The notes: generated by a model from the letters alone, not told the origin. A stretch of DNA of 64,000 nucleotides from Pseudoips prasinana (GCA_951640165.1 OX621265.1:16753001-16817000), one strand, 5' to 3'; positions 31,540-41,612 are shown, counted from the first letter of the stretch. Numbers and translations are program-made.

Positions 31540-34300
31540 TATACCTGCTAAATAAAATAAATAGAGGCAATAAATAATATATTATAATAAATACATATAT
31601 TAATACATATTTAAATACATATATAAAACATATATATTTATTATTAATGAAAGGAAAATATTCGTAGCATGTTCCGCTGCTAATTAATGTTGAGTTGTGC
31701 AAGATAATGGTCTTTTACCATTTTTTTAAAAACGTGTATCGACTGGCGCGTCTAATCGTCATTGGTAAGGCATTCCACAAACGTACAGCTTGGACGGTGA
31801 AAGATTTCGTGTAAAAGTTTGTGGAATGGGAAGGAGTTTTTAGTCGCATGTTCTCCGATGACCTCAGAGAAAGAGAATGTGTGTCATTTAGGAACTCGAA
31901 ACGTTCTTTAAGATATGAAGGGGTAGTAGGATTGAACAGTATGTTATATAAAAAAGTCAGAAAGTGAGTATCTCGGCGGAGGCGAATAGGCAGCCACTTG
32001 AGCTTAGCGTGATATTCTGAAACATGATCATACTTACGTAATCCAAATATGAACCTTATGCAATAATTTTGAAGGCGCTCAAGTTTATCAAGCTGGGCTA
32101 CAGTGAGATCAGGATAGCTGGCATCGGCATAGTCTAAAATAGGAAAGAGAAGAGATTGTGCAAGCGCAATTTTTGTGGGTATTGGAAGAAAGTTACGGAT
32201 TCTCCGTAACGAACCAGCCGAAGCAAATAATTTCCGGCTGACTTCTTGCAGCTGAGGACCCCAGGATAACGTATTATCTATAAAAATACCCAGGTTTTTG
32301 ACCTTATCACTATAAGGTATGACGTTTTGATCAAAATAGACCTTAGGTAGCTGGAGCCAATCTATTCTAGATATTAATTTAGAGCTGCCTACAACTATGG
32401 CCTGTGTCTTTGCCGGGTTGACATTTAATCCATACGACTTGCTCCACTCGCATATATGAGTCATATCCGCATTAATGATTTCAACGGCAGCGGGCAAATT
32501 TTCAAGTGAAGCCTGTAATACCGTACGGTATCCTCGTGCGATCCGTATGGCCACCACACGCTGCAGGCTATTAAGAATAGCTCTGCAGCGGGAGGCGCCC
32601 GTCAGGCGTTCAGACCAGACGGGCGCCCCGTAAAGAGCCATGGATCGCACGACACCTCCGTAGAGGCGGCGAACTTCTTCCCGTGGACCCCTGAGGTTCG
32701 GCAACAGCCGGTGTAAAGCGCTGGTCACCCGGCGCACTCGGGGGCCCAGACGCTCAAAGTGCTCCTCGAAGCCCCATCGACTGTCTAGGGTGAGGCCGAG
32801 GTACTTCATGTACCGCCCCACCCTGACCTCTACGTCACCTACCCGCATCGACATACTGGGTGGTTCCTGCCTACGGCGTAAGCCGTGGGACCATAGCGCC
32901 TCGGTCTTGTGAGGCGCTACCCGAAGGCCCAGTCTCCTTATGGCCGCGACACATGCAACACCGAGTTCGGCGAGCCGTACCACCCGCTGGAAGCAAACCT
33001 CCCGGGCTATTACGAGCGTGTCGTCCGCATAGCAGACGACGCTTACTCCGGGAGGGAGGCCAATCCTCAGGACCGCATCATAGGCGAGGCTCCATAGCAA
33101 AGGTCCCAACACGGACCCCTGAGGAACCCCGCAGGAGAGCTCCCTCTGGATCTCAATCCCGTTCCGACCGACGAACTTAATCGTCCTGTCACGCAAATAT
33201 GCCCCGACTATACCACGCAGATAGGGAGGCACGTTATGGTAGACCAGTGCCTCCCGTATCGCCCACCAGGGGACGGAGTTAAAGGCGTTGACGATGTCTA
33301 AGCTCACCGCCAACGCCACTCCCCCCGCCCGAACGGCGGGCTCCGACAGGGCGCGGACGCGGTTAATCGCGTCCAGCGTCGAACGTCCATGTCGGAAGCC
33401 GAACTGGTTATCCGACAAGTCGGGGCCAACGCGTGACAGATGCTCGCTGAGACGGGCGGCAATGTCACGCTCAAAGAGCTTGCCCGCTTCGTCCAGCAAG
33501 CAGATTGGTCGGAACGCCGAGAGAGAATCGGTGGTCCTGCCCGGCTTGTGCAACAGCACAAGCTTGGCCTCTTTCCAACAGGTGGGGAACACGGTACTAC
33601 GGAGGCAGCTTGAGAAAAGTTGCCTCAACCAGTCCCCCAAGACTACCAGAGCGTACACCTACGCCCTGCCCGGTATCCCATCCGGGCCAGGGGTGGTGTT
33701 CCGGGCTGCAAGTCGCCGTACTGCTCGGTCCAACTCTCCCTCCGTCACCTCAAACTAACTGGTCGTCCCAATCATGGTGCGACGGTGACGGAGAGTCCGA
33801 GGGACTGTCCTGGACCCTAGGGAAGAGGGTGTCCACCACTTTCTTCAGAAAATCAGGGTCCAGGGTACTGGTCAATGGAGGGACCCACGGTCTGAGCTTG
33901 CCCAATACCATTATGTACGGGCGCCCCCATGGGTCCTTGTTCAGTCCCTCGATGAGCTCGTTCCAGGACCGAGCTTTGGCTTCCGCTATCGCAATCGATA
34001 GCGCCTTGACGGCGACTTTATACGCCGTATGCGCTCTGGCATCCTCTTCAGGATTGTCTCGCCTCCTCCGACGGGCCCGCTGGTGTCGGCGACGCGCTGC
34101 GACGTACTCCGATCGGAGTCGCGCGATTTCAGCCGACCACCAATATTGCGAGCCTCGTCTGTCACCCGGACGGAACCGAGGCATCGACGTGACGCAGATG
34201 CGAGACATGATGCCCCGGAACCAGTCCGAACACCTGGCCCACCTGTATTTTGTACACCTCGTCGATTAGCGCTGACTCTATTATGACTCCTACTAAACTT
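31540..34300 (-). mobile_element. Chimeric LINE: R1-like RT joined in frame to a CR1-like C-terminus
   Basis: From right to left, 34300-32518 is GC-rich and R1-like, with the pre-RT region YWWSAEIARLRSEYVAARRR and DPWGRPYIMVLGKLRPW. From 32518 to 31715 the sequence is AT-rich and belongs to the CR1-like family of 12440-15600. The 3' UTR and tail lie at 31540-31715. The junction falls near 32515-32520, where GYRTV passes straight into LQASLENL without a stop. The base composition changes at the same point. Confidence 0.75.
31715..33658 (-). CDS. Chimeric 647-residue reverse transcriptase ORF
   Basis: N-terminal about 380 residues: R1-type RT with FRPICLLDEAGKLFER, FGFRHGRSTLDAINRV, SLDIVNAFNSVPWWAI, CGVPQGSVLGPLLWSLAYD, CYADDTLVIA (catalytic YADD), and the R1-like tail YGAPVWSERLTG and RVVAIRIARGYRTV. 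From LQASLENLPAAVEII on, the text matches the CR1-like ORF2 of 12751-15546 starting just after its own YADD (QASLENLSAAIDQIN there): WSKSYGLNVNPAKTQA, KNLGIFIDNTLSWGPQL and the C-terminus VRLWNALPMTIRRA. The R1 part has its own post-YADD thumb, so the protein carries two thumb-like regions in series. The frame is open throughout. An assembly join cannot be excluded. Confidence 0.7.
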   Translation of the reverse strand: MYALVVLGDWLRQLFSSCLRSTVFPTCWKEAKLVLLHKPGRTTDSLSAFRPICLLDEAGKLFERDIAARLSEHLSRVGPDLSDNQFGFRHGRSTLDAINRVRALSEPAVRAGGVALAVSLDIVNAFNSVPWWAIREALVYHNVPPYLRGIVGAYLRDRTIKFVGRNGIEIQRELSCGVPQGSVLGPLLWSLAYDAVLRIGLPPGVSVVCYADDTLVIAREVCFQRVVRLAELGVACVAAIRRLGLRVAPHKTEALWSHGLRRRQEPPSMSMRVGDVEVRVGRYMKYLGLTLDSRWGFEEHFERLGPRVRRVTSALHRLLPNLRGPREEVRRLYGGVVRSMALYGAPVWSERLTGASRCRAILNSLQRVVAIRIARGYRTVLQASLENLPAAVEIINADMTHICEWSKSYGLNVNPAKTQAIVVGSSKLISRIDWLQLPKVYFDQNVIPYSDKVKNLGIFIDNTLSWGPQLQEVSRKLFASAGSLRRIRNFLPIPTKIALAQSLLFPILDYADASYPDLTVAQLDKLERLQNYCIRFIFGLRKYDHVSEYHAKLKWLPIRLRRDTHFLTFLYNILFNPTTPSYLKERFEFLNDTHSLSLRSSENMRLKTPSHSTNFYTKSFTVQAVRLWNALPMTIRRASRYTFLKKW

Positions 34301-35087
34301 GTCACAACTACCCACCGACCAGTCCAACCAACCAAGTCAGTTTTACAAATTTCAAAACGGTTCTATATTTTTGAAACTGTAATTCTATCAATACAAATTT
34401 ATAATTAATGTTAATAGAATAACACTTTCAAAGAATATACCCCCGTAGTCAAATTTTCTTTAAAATAACGATTAGAACAAAATGTATTTGGGTGCCATCT
34501 GCATTATTCTCAATCGAATAATTTTGAAAATTTAATTAACATACAACTGAACAATACAATTACATCATAAAAAAATTGATGTCGGTTAGTAGTGAATCGT
34601 CAGGACGGCAATATAATACGCCCACAATAACTTTTAATTACACCTAATTCAAGTGTATATTTTTGGAAACTTCTGAATTCAAATAGCCTCTGTAATAATT
34701 AATTATGTATCTAGTACATCCAATTGCATGCACAGTTGATGTATTGAAGTAATCCTCATCGACGACTGTACGCTATTAGTATTGACAAAATGTCACAAAA
34801 CACACACGATTATGATGGAACTTACATTACAAAAATTCGATGAAAACCATGGTATTTAACGGGCCAGAACTTATTGGAGAATAAATAAGCATAAATGAAT
34901 AAACTATTTAGACATGACGATAAAAGTTGTGTTTAGTATATTTTGTGACTATTTAATTTATGAATGTTGTAGAGATTTAACACATCAAAAAAATGTTAAG
35001 TGTTAGGTTGATGATTTATCTATTATAATAAATAAATAAAAACAAAGATTGGGTTTGATTTGCATATTGTTTTAGTTAATTAAGAAA
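34301..35087. other. Region between the two converging FAR genes, with a LINE endonuclease scrap
   Basis: Mostly AT-rich sequence. On the minus strand at about 34570-34690 the text VIVGVLYCRPDDSLLTD resembles the central part of a Jockey-type endonuclease domain, but it is too short to place. A minus-strand ATTAAA at about 34957-34952 could serve FAR-B polyadenylation. Nothing else is recognised. Confidence 0.4.
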
Positions 35088-35253
35088 TTAAAATACAAGA
35101 GCAAACACGAAATGTATAACTGAAAAGACAAAATAAAAGAATTTCCACGCAACAAAGGCGTAAACACACAAAAATATAAGATTAGCGTAAAAGAACCATT
35201 TATATTTTCTGTAGCCGCAGTCACTCCCTCGCAGTCCATCTTTAACGACGAAC
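35088..35253 (-). CDS. FAR-B terminal exon, C-terminal membrane segment and stop
   Basis: The minus-strand acceptor TTTTCAG ends at 35254. The exon reads FVVKDGLRGSDCGYRKYKWF, FYANLIFLCVYAFVAWKFF, YFVFSVIHFVFALVF and TAA at 35090-35088. It is the counterpart of 21657-21822 of FAR-A, same length and phase, with about 25 differences in 166 nt by eye. The hydrophobic end fits the FAR membrane anchor. The intron before it is only 190 bp, against 5 kb in FAR-A. Confidence 0.88.
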
Positions 35254-35443
35254 CTGAAAATAAAGAAGAAAATTATCATGCTATCACGAAGACTTTCAAA
35301 AAATAGTTTGTAAATAGTTTTGAGCCACAATGATCACTAAGCTGTATTTCTTTTATTTCCGAAGTGAATTCTAAAATCATAATGCTCAATGATATTATCT
35401 GGAAAAGATACCTACTGCTATTTATATTAACTTTATTATTTAC

Positions 35444-35644
35444 CTTCTCAATCCTATACAAACAGCAGTAATATGTGCCATCCAATCTATAGTTCTGACG
35501 TCACAGTTGTAAATTACTTTATCTGCCGGAGACAGCCTTTCTATCATAGCTTGAAGGTTATCGTCTTTGAAGTTCCATGAATTTCTCGTGAAGTAACTGA
35601 AGAGTATGTTTATCTTATATATCTTCGTGTAGATTTTGACAAGA
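35444..35644 (-). CDS. FAR-B penultimate exon
   Basis: A 201-nt exon with acceptor TTTTTTACAG (ending at 35645) and donor GTAAAT starting at 35443. It reads LVKIYTKIYKINILFSYF, TRNSWNFKDDNLQAMIERLS, PADKVIYNCDVRTIDWMAH and ITAVCIGLRR. It is almost identical to FAR-A 16449-16649 (about seven differences), while the neighbouring exons of the pair differ at roughly one site in seven. Confidence 0.9.
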
Positions 35645-36049
35645 CTGTAAAAAATAAATACATGTCGTGTTACATACTGAAAAAGCTGGCGGTGTAACCA
35701 AGCAAATGTTCGAAGAAGATGGTATTCATTAACATCCCGCCAATTCCAAATATTTATTGAGTAAAACTAAAAGAGAATATTGAGTATTATATAAATAATT
35801 TGTCAAATATGTTATTTCTTCTTAAACCTGGACCTAAATAGTTTCAATCGATCAAAAGTCACATAAAATTGCACCAATTTCAAACCATTGTTTGCTGAGA
35901 AATTATAAGTAAGTAATACAAAATTAAAGATTAGTTTTAAGTCCAGTCTACCCAAATCCTTATCTAATGCATAATTGAATACAAAATGATAATGCAGTCA
36001 TTCCAAAATATGAAACTCAAAACTTAATTAAGTCTATATCGTCGGCTTA

Positions 36050-36240
36050 GAGATGATAGTTAGATGAAAAGCTGTTGCAGAATTTATGAAGAAGAATGTA
36101 AATAACACGCTACCTTGAAGCACACCTGTAGTAAGACTGAGTCAATCTGAATAATTCTAGTTAAAGCACACTGTGAGCATCCTTAAAGGTACGTAGGTGT
36201 GTGCCATAATCAATAGATATAGTCAGTGACCTCAAGGAGC
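36050..36240 (-). pseudogene. LINE reverse transcriptase scrap in a FAR-B intron
   Basis: The minus strand reads TGVLQGSVLFTFFFINSA after a frame change, a degraded form of the GVPQGSVLGPLLF block of LINE RTs. It is too short for family assignment. A repeat-A scrap (ATATTTAGCTAGCTTGTATT) follows at about 36465-36530. Confidence 0.45.
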
Positions 36241-36606
36241 ACTATGACAGTGCAGTGTACAAATCAAAAGATATAAAAGCAGATTATATATCATTTTTTT
36301 GTTTACGTAACGAGTTTCGGTTTAATTCGCAGTTTTTTTATTTATATCACCTAAATCTAGTTAATCATCTCTCAAACCTGTTATTGGCTCACTGTTGCAT
36401 AATTTGTATTTAATGTTATGTTTATTAGCTCTTGGTTTTTCTATGTAAGTATATAAAATAATAGTAATGATATTTAGCTAGCTTGTATTAAGTTATTGTC
36501 GAAGAGATTATGTTTAAGTTTAATTACCGATATTCGATTCATAGAGAAACATACTAATAGGTCCTCTCTAAACAAAAGAGTGTTAACTGTTGGCAATGCC
36601 CTGTAT

Positions 36607-36644
36607 AGGTGCATCAGTTATATAATAATATAACCGATGCACCT
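36607..36644. repeat. 16-bp hairpin with one mismatch, 6-nt loop
   Basis: AGGTGCATCAGTTATA at 36607-36622 pairs with TATAACCGATGCACCT at 36629-36644, with loop TAATAA. It lies just downstream of the FAR-B exon at 36708-36903. Confidence 0.9.
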
Positions 36645-36707
36645 AAGCAGTGCGCGCACTATTATATAAGGTTACATACTGTGAAATATGATTCTTGAAA
36701 TACATAC

Positions 36708-36903
36708 GGTGGAATTTTCTTAGGCCTCACTCCAAGTAAGTCGACTACAGCATCGATGAAATAGCCCGGAATATAATGAAGAACCCAAGTCAGAAGCCAG
36801 AATATCCATTCATTCTTCGTTTCAATAGCGTACATATGCCACAGACACTTTGGTGAGCACATTCGCTTATGATCCTCAGTGTCAAGATGTCTTCGGTACG
36901 ATT
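36708..36903 (-). CDS. FAR-B exon: start of FAR C-terminal region
   Basis: A 196-nt exon with acceptor TTTTTGCACAG (ending at 36904) and donor GTATGT from 36707. It reads SYRRHLDTEDHKRMCSPK, CLWHMYAIETKNEWIFWLL, TWVLHYIPGYFIDAVVDL and LGVRPKKIPP. The first codon is completed by the A at the end of exon 46063-45871 (TKW-K-SYRRHL). Same length and phase as FAR-A 9967-10162. Confidence 0.9.
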
Positions 36904-37074
36904 CTGTGCAAAAAATTAAGACAAACAGTTAGATATGCCTGGAAACACAACACCAATCAAAACCATTCACTAATTTAATTTAATTGAATGAAGCTTCTAG
37001 CCAGTTGAAAGCTTCCTTATTGAAACCTTCTTATAAATTTCTAAATACATACATGCATATTATAGATCACAAAT

Positions 37075-37248
37075 CTTTGTGTGATGAGCACGATTATTTC
37101 TTCTGTATTTGGTTATAATTCATCTATATTATTTATGTATTTCAAAATGTATAAGTATGTTTATCAGTTGCCTGGTTGCAATAATACAGTCTCTGCATAG
37201 TATGGGATCAGATGTCAGTGTGTTATTTGTCCCAAGATATTAAAAATC
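37075..37248 (+). mobile_element. SINE body remnant (family 1)
   Basis: Text such as TTTGTGTGATGAGCACGATT, TCAGTTGCCTGGTTGC, GTATGGGATCAGATGTCAGT and TTTGTCCCAAGATATT matches the body and end of the SINE at 9570-9811. The tRNA-like head is missing or unrecognisable. Confidence 0.55.
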
Positions 37249-37262
37249 ACACTACTTTCTTT

Positions 37263-37311
37263 ACTCACAAACTTTCACCTTTAAAATATATAAAGGCGAA
37301 AGTTTGTGAGT
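37263..37311. repeat. 21-bp hairpin with one mismatch, 7-nt loop
   Basis: ACTCACAAACTTTCACCTTT plus A at 37263-37283 pairs with 37291-37311, with loop AAATATA. It lies at the 5' end of the Helitron fragment; the right arm is the normal Helitron text, so the left arm is probably the added copy. Confidence 0.9.
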
Positions 37312-37386
37312 GTGTATGTTTGTTACTTCTTCACGTCTAAACGGCTGGATTTTAATAAAATTTGGTATGGAGTTAGCTGACACCCT

Positions 37387-37739
37387 TTACAAAAAATAAA
37401 ACATCTGAAATGGAACTAGGAGGGACACATTATGAAAACAAAAACAAGAAAAATAGACAAAAGACGTAATGGAGTGGTATCATAGAAACGGGAAAAGACA
37501 CAAAGGACGACAAATAAAAAGATGGAAAGATGATCTACCAAAAGAATGGCTAAAACTTGCTCGATACAAAAATTAGGGGAAGGCCTCCCCTAATTTTTGT
37601 TAATGTTGAAGGACAACCTGACCAAACTGGTTGCAAAAAATTGTTAAATTATTTAATTGTAGTCTACATTGTATTAAATAAGTATATTTTTATTACTGAA
37701 AAAAAATATCAGTTAATAAAGGCATAAAATTGAAATTGA
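37387..37739 (+). mobile_element. RTE-type LINE 3' end with 12-bp target duplication
   Basis: The coding scrap MEWYHRNGKRHKGRQIKRW then KDDLPKEWLKLARYK resembles the last residues of RTE proteins (GR...RW.DD....W...A). The 3' end is TAAAATTGAAATTGA, a tail typical of RTE elements. AGCTGACACCCT stands on both sides at 37375-37386 and 37740-37751, showing insertion by reverse transcription into the Helitron. Confidence 0.75.
37567..37599. repeat. 14-bp perfect hairpin, 5-nt loop
   Basis: CAAAAATTAGGGGA at 37567-37580 pairs exactly with 37586-37599, with loop AGGCC. It lies within the RTE 3' fragment at the point where its coding text stops. Confidence 0.9.
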
Positions 37740-37810
37740 AGCTGACACCCTGGATTTAACACATAGGCTATAATTTTTGTTTCTTTTATTTGGCAACAAA
37801 TAGTTATGTA

Positions 37811-37855
37811 TAAAAAACCATATTTTTATAATACTTATAAAAATATGGTTTTTTA
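37811..37855. repeat. 20-bp perfect hairpin, 5-nt loop
   Basis: TAAAAAACCATATTTTTATA at 37811-37830 pairs with 37836-37855, with loop ATACT. Nearby, 38013-38058 also holds weaker, overlapping inverted repeats in AT-rich sequence. Confidence 0.85.
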
Positions 37856-38059
37856 CACTAAATCCAGAGTGCTGAACAAAAAATTCAGAAATAATACAAT
37901 TTTTACTCTTAATTTGGTAGCACACGTATGATAAGATTTGTTAAATAAAAAAAGAAAGGATAGGTACATAAATTATATATAAGATGTCAAGTAATATTAA
38001 ATTTACGTTTTAATTCTAATTTAAGACTATTAAATTAGAATTAAAATTTAATAGTCTAA

Positions 38060-38681
38060 TAATTAATTGAGCGAGTTACCGAAAAGATCTATGTCTGTGA
38101 AGTCTCTGTTATAATTGTTAGTGGAAGCGCATAAGAATGAGTTACGAGTGTAATTTTACTAAGTCTTCGTGAGGGGCGCACAGGTAGTCGAGCGTGAGCT
38201 TCAAATGATATTTTTGTTAATAATGTTGGAGAATCCGTCACCGAGTTTAAAATTTTAAATAATTGAGTGATATCAAATATGGTACGTCTATTGTGAAGAG
38301 TTACTAAATTATGTCTAGGTAATGCATCTTCATATGGTTCATCATAAATATTTATACGGTAATTAAGTGATTTAAGGAACATTTCCAAACATTTTCGATA
38401 CTATTAATATAAACTTGATTGAATGGGTTCCAAACTGTACTACAAAAGTCCAGAATAGAGCGAACAAATGAAAACCAAAGATTTTTTTGTATTTTGACGT
38501 CTCTAAATGGTTTACTTATACGAAGAATGAAACCTAAATTTTGAAATGCGGTGCTAAGTATCCGGTCAATGGGATTGTTAAATGTTAATTTGGACTCATG
38601 ACAATGTCTCTAATGGTAGAGACTCTATTAAGAATGGAATGATTGATCATATAATCTAAGTTGATTTGATGAGTTTTTCTT
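38060..38681 (-). pseudogene. Older Jockey-like LINE, C-terminal half (left of the nested LINE)
   Basis: The minus strand reads RKTHQINLDYMINHSILN, RVSTIRDIVMS, VRSILDFCSTVWNPFNQVYI, FLKSLNYRINIYDEPYEDAL, NLVTLHNRRTIFDITQLFKI, with frameshifts. It continues directly from SYT at 42968: the nested LINE of 38687-42963 separates SYT from RKTHQ. The two parts together form one copy whose 5' side reaches about 44700. Confidence 0.75.
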
Positions 38682-38792
38682 GTATAATAATAATAATAAT
38701 AATAAAACATTTATTTCAGATAATTGCATCCATAGTATTGTTAGTAAATTAATCTTAAAGAGCTATGTTAGTATAAAAATAAATTAAATTAA

Positions 38793-41612
38793 TTAGCCAA
38801 CCCCTACGATTTTTCCCACCCAGTGGCTTAATATGGGGTTGTCAAACTGCTCTGAAATGGTTCTTAGAATGCTGTTGTGACTACCACGCGTCCGGTGCAG
38901 TATTGACGCCACTCTCTTGCGGATAATCGCATGGAAACCATCCGTATAGGTATCTGCAAACATTTTCGATGCACTACAGTGCCTTGGTAGTCCCAGCAAC
39001 ACTCTGAAACCATTATTGTATTGAACCCGAAGGGCGTTATAAGCTTGGCGAGTATACTTAATCCACAGGCTACAGGTGTAGAAAGATTGACAGTAGGCTT
39101 TGAAAAGAGTTATCTTCACCTGCTTACTACACCGTGCAAACCTGCGGGCCAGCATATTATACCTTACCGCCAACGCCCTTCGTTCCCTTTCAATGTCTTC
39201 GTCATCTTTAAGGTCTGGTGTTATAATATGTCCCAAGTATTTAAAGCTGTTAACTCGCTTAATGGGCGAGCCTTTTAATAATATTTTAGGTATCTCTGTA
39301 GGATCATATTTTTTACCTGCCTTAAATATGAGAAGCTCACTCTTATCACAATTGTATTTGAGACCATGTGAATCTACATATTTTTTACAGGTCTCAATAA
39401 GCAGCCTCAAACCGTTAGGGGATGGCGCCAAAAGAACCATATCGTCGGCGTAGCTAATGTTGCTGACACATGTTCCATTTATGTAGCAACCAACATGTAT
39501 ACTATTAAGCTGTTCAAGTAACTGATCCATATACAAATTGAAAAGTATTGGAGAAGATAAACCCCCTTGTCTTACCCCACATCTCAAACCATACTCATCA
39601 GACAAAGCACTACCCCATCTCATCTGATTAATTTGGTGTGTATACCAGTACTTTAAGATCTGCGTACATTCACCAGCTACCTCTGTGCGCTCTAGCTTAT
39701 CCCAGAGTCTGCCATAATTGACCAGATCGAAGGCTTTCGACAGGTCTAGGAAACACGCGTATACTGGTGTTTTTCTCGATGTGTAATATTGGACAGTATG
39801 CTTAAGTCCCAGAATGGCACTTTCAGTAGAGAGTCCGGCTCTGAAGCCAAACTGTGCATTATGTAGATTAATCTGTTCACTTAAGTGGGAATTAAGCAAA
39901 CTATCCAATACTTTCGCCGTTACTGTTGCTAAAGAGATGGGTCTGTAGTTACCTTTGTCTCCTATATTCCCAGTTTTGTTTTTGACTATGGGAACAACTA
40001 TAGTTTTTATTAATGAATACGGCAGATAGCTGTGTCCCATACATAATGTCAGCAACATCGCCAGCACGCGAAACAAATGAGGGCCGGCAAACCTGAAGTG
40101 TTCGATGCTGAGAGCGTCGTACCCAGGTGACTTCCCCCTTTGCATTTTGTTCACAACATCAGATATATCCTTAGCACTGAAACTAAGGGTGCGCCTCATA
40201 CCGCTGGCGATCTCAACATCGCTCACTCCAAGGTCTGTCGATAACTCTGACGATACCTTAAAATGTTGTACGAATGAATTCGCTATAGACTTGTGGTCAA
40301 CCAAGCCGTCGACATTCACAGGGAGACTGGGCTTCGTATTTAGTTTCTTTGTATTTTTCCAAAAACTTTTGAAGTCATTGGCTGCATGATTCATAGCTAG
40401 TGTATCCATTTTTAATTGTTCTTGTCTATTCTGACACCATCTTACTTTCGCTTTAAATACCCGTCTAGCACTGCACATATTTTCATAAGTTACACCACTC
40501 AGTGGTTTTCCCGCCAACTGCCATAGGTGGAATTGAAGCCTAGCCTCTCTGTGAAAATCAGCGACATACTTGTTCCGTCCCACTATATAGCCACCCTTCC
40601 TACCTTTTTTACGCTGATATGTTTTAATTGCTGCATTAGACATTACTCCAATTATTTTATTATACATGGTATCCATTACAGCCTTGTGCGTAACATCGGT
40701 ACACATACAATCAGCACAGTTTCTTAATTCGGAAGGAAAATCTATATCTCGGAGCCCAGAATGACATAGTTTACTATATTTATTAATTTGCTCATTAGTA
40801 CGTTCACCCCATTTGACACCGTAGTGGATGTCAGTGAGGGACGCATTTTCACAACTCTCATTTATTTTACTAATAGTACACTGCACCACGAGCGGAAAAT
40901 GATCTGACCAATATATACCCTGTTCTACCCATACTCTATTTACAGAGGAAATGGCAGACTCACTCACAAGGCAGTGATCTAACCATCTTTTGCATCCATG
41001 TGCCTCACTCAAAAATGTAAATGTGTTCGAGTGTTCACCTAACATCAGGATATCAACACAACTCCAGCATTGTTCTTTACAAAAATGTTGCATCTCTTTA
41101 TAAAAAAGCTCATTTGGGTGGGCGTTAAAATCACCCAATATGTAAATAGCCGATACATTATTGTTGTATTCATCTATAATCGAACTTAATTCACTTAAAC
41201 AGTCTGTAATAACAAACACTAAATTGTCATTCGTGTTTGTAGGCATATATACACTGAATACAAGTATAGTTCGACTGCCAATATATGCAAGAATACCAGT
41301 AATACGTAAGTTTTTACAGTCAATTACCATCACCGAGCTGAATGCACTACTGCGCCATAGCAGGGCCACGCCTCCAAACGGTCTACCGGTTAGTGGACCG
41401 GCAGATAGGTCGACTGCGGATGTCCCAGTGCCACTAAATTCAGCGTTTATTGTGCCCAGTAAGGGGAGCTCATAGTCTAGCAGCCAGGTTTCCTTAAGAG
41501 CCACGATGTCCGCCGATTTACACAAGGATTTAATGCCTTCCAATGACCTCTTCAACGACTTACAGTTAAAACTAATTATATTCGTATATGCATGTTTAGC
41601 CGCACTATCCAT
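38793..41612 (-). CDS. LINE ORF2: endonuclease-reverse transcriptase, intact
   Basis: 939 residues starting MDSAAKHAYTNIISFNCKSL. Endonuclease: SFNCKSLKRS (Asn), VALKETWLLDYELP (Glu; related proteins often have LQE), ILGDFNAHPNE, WLDHCLVSES, WSDHFPLVV (Ser-Asp-His). RT: NYRPISLATVTAKVLDSLL, AQFGFRAGLSTESAILGL, CFLDLSKAFDLVNY, CGVRQGGLSSPILFNLYMD, ISYADDMVLLAPSPNGL with the catalytic YADD, and FKYLGHIITPDLKDDEDIE. The C-terminal part has ALRVQYNNGFRVLLGLPRHC. No RNase H is seen. All catalytic residues are present and the frame is clean. Related fragments are at 51210-51420 and 59465-59825. Confidence 0.9.
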   Translation of the reverse strand: MDSAAKHAYTNIISFNCKSLKRSLEGIKSLCKSADIVALKETWLLDYELPLLGTINAEFSGTGTSAVDLSAGPLTGRPFGGVALLWRSSAFSSVMVIDCKNLRITGILAYIGSRTILVFSVYMPTNTNDNLVFVITDCLSELSSIIDEYNNNVSAIYILGDFNAHPNELFYKEMQHFCKEQCWSCVDILMLGEHSNTFTFLSEAHGCKRWLDHCLVSESAISSVNRVWVEQGIYWSDHFPLVVQCTISKINESCENASLTDIHYGVKWGERTNEQINKYSKLCHSGLRDIDFPSELRNCADCMCTDVTHKAVMDTMYNKIIGVMSNAAIKTYQRKKGRKGGYIVGRNKYVADFHREARLQFHLWQLAGKPLSGVTYENMCSARRVFKAKVRWCQNRQEQLKMDTLAMNHAANDFKSFWKNTKKLNTKPSLPVNVDGLVDHKSIANSFVQHFKVSSELSTDLGVSDVEIASGMRRTLSFSAKDISDVVNKMQRGKSPGYDALSIEHFRFAGPHLFRVLAMLLTLCMGHSYLPYSLIKTIVVPIVKNKTGNIGDKGNYRPISLATVTAKVLDSLLNSHLSEQINLHNAQFGFRAGLSTESAILGLKHTVQYYTSRKTPVYACFLDLSKAFDLVNYGRLWDKLERTEVAGECTQILKYWYTHQINQMRWGSALSDEYGLRCGVRQGGLSSPILFNLYMDQLLEQLNSIHVGCYINGTCVSNISYADDMVLLAPSPNGLRLLIETCKKYVDSHGLKYNCDKSELLIFKAGKKYDPTEIPKILLKGSPIKRVNSFKYLGHIITPDLKDDEDIERERRALAVRYNMLARRFARCSKQVKITLFKAYCQSFYTCSLWIKYTRQAYNALRVQYNNGFRVLLGLPRHCSASKMFADTYTDGFHAIIRKRVASILHRTRGSHNSILRTISEQFDNPILSHWVGKIVGVG

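Larger units (their letters stand above)
37250..37765 (+). mobile_element. Helitron fragment interrupted by an RTE 3' end
   Basis: The Helitron begins TCACACTACTTTC and carries GGCGAAAGTTTGTGAGTGTG and CACGTCTAAACGGCTGGATT; after the interruption it continues as GATTTAACACATAGGCTATA. The insert lies at 37387-37739. No CTAG end was found, so the 3' part is lost. Confidence 0.65.

Noticed and set aside
32860..34269. Plus-strand open frames of 106, 156 and 254 codons
   Set aside because: They are antisense shadows of the GC-rich R1-like RT on the minus strand, with low-complexity composition.
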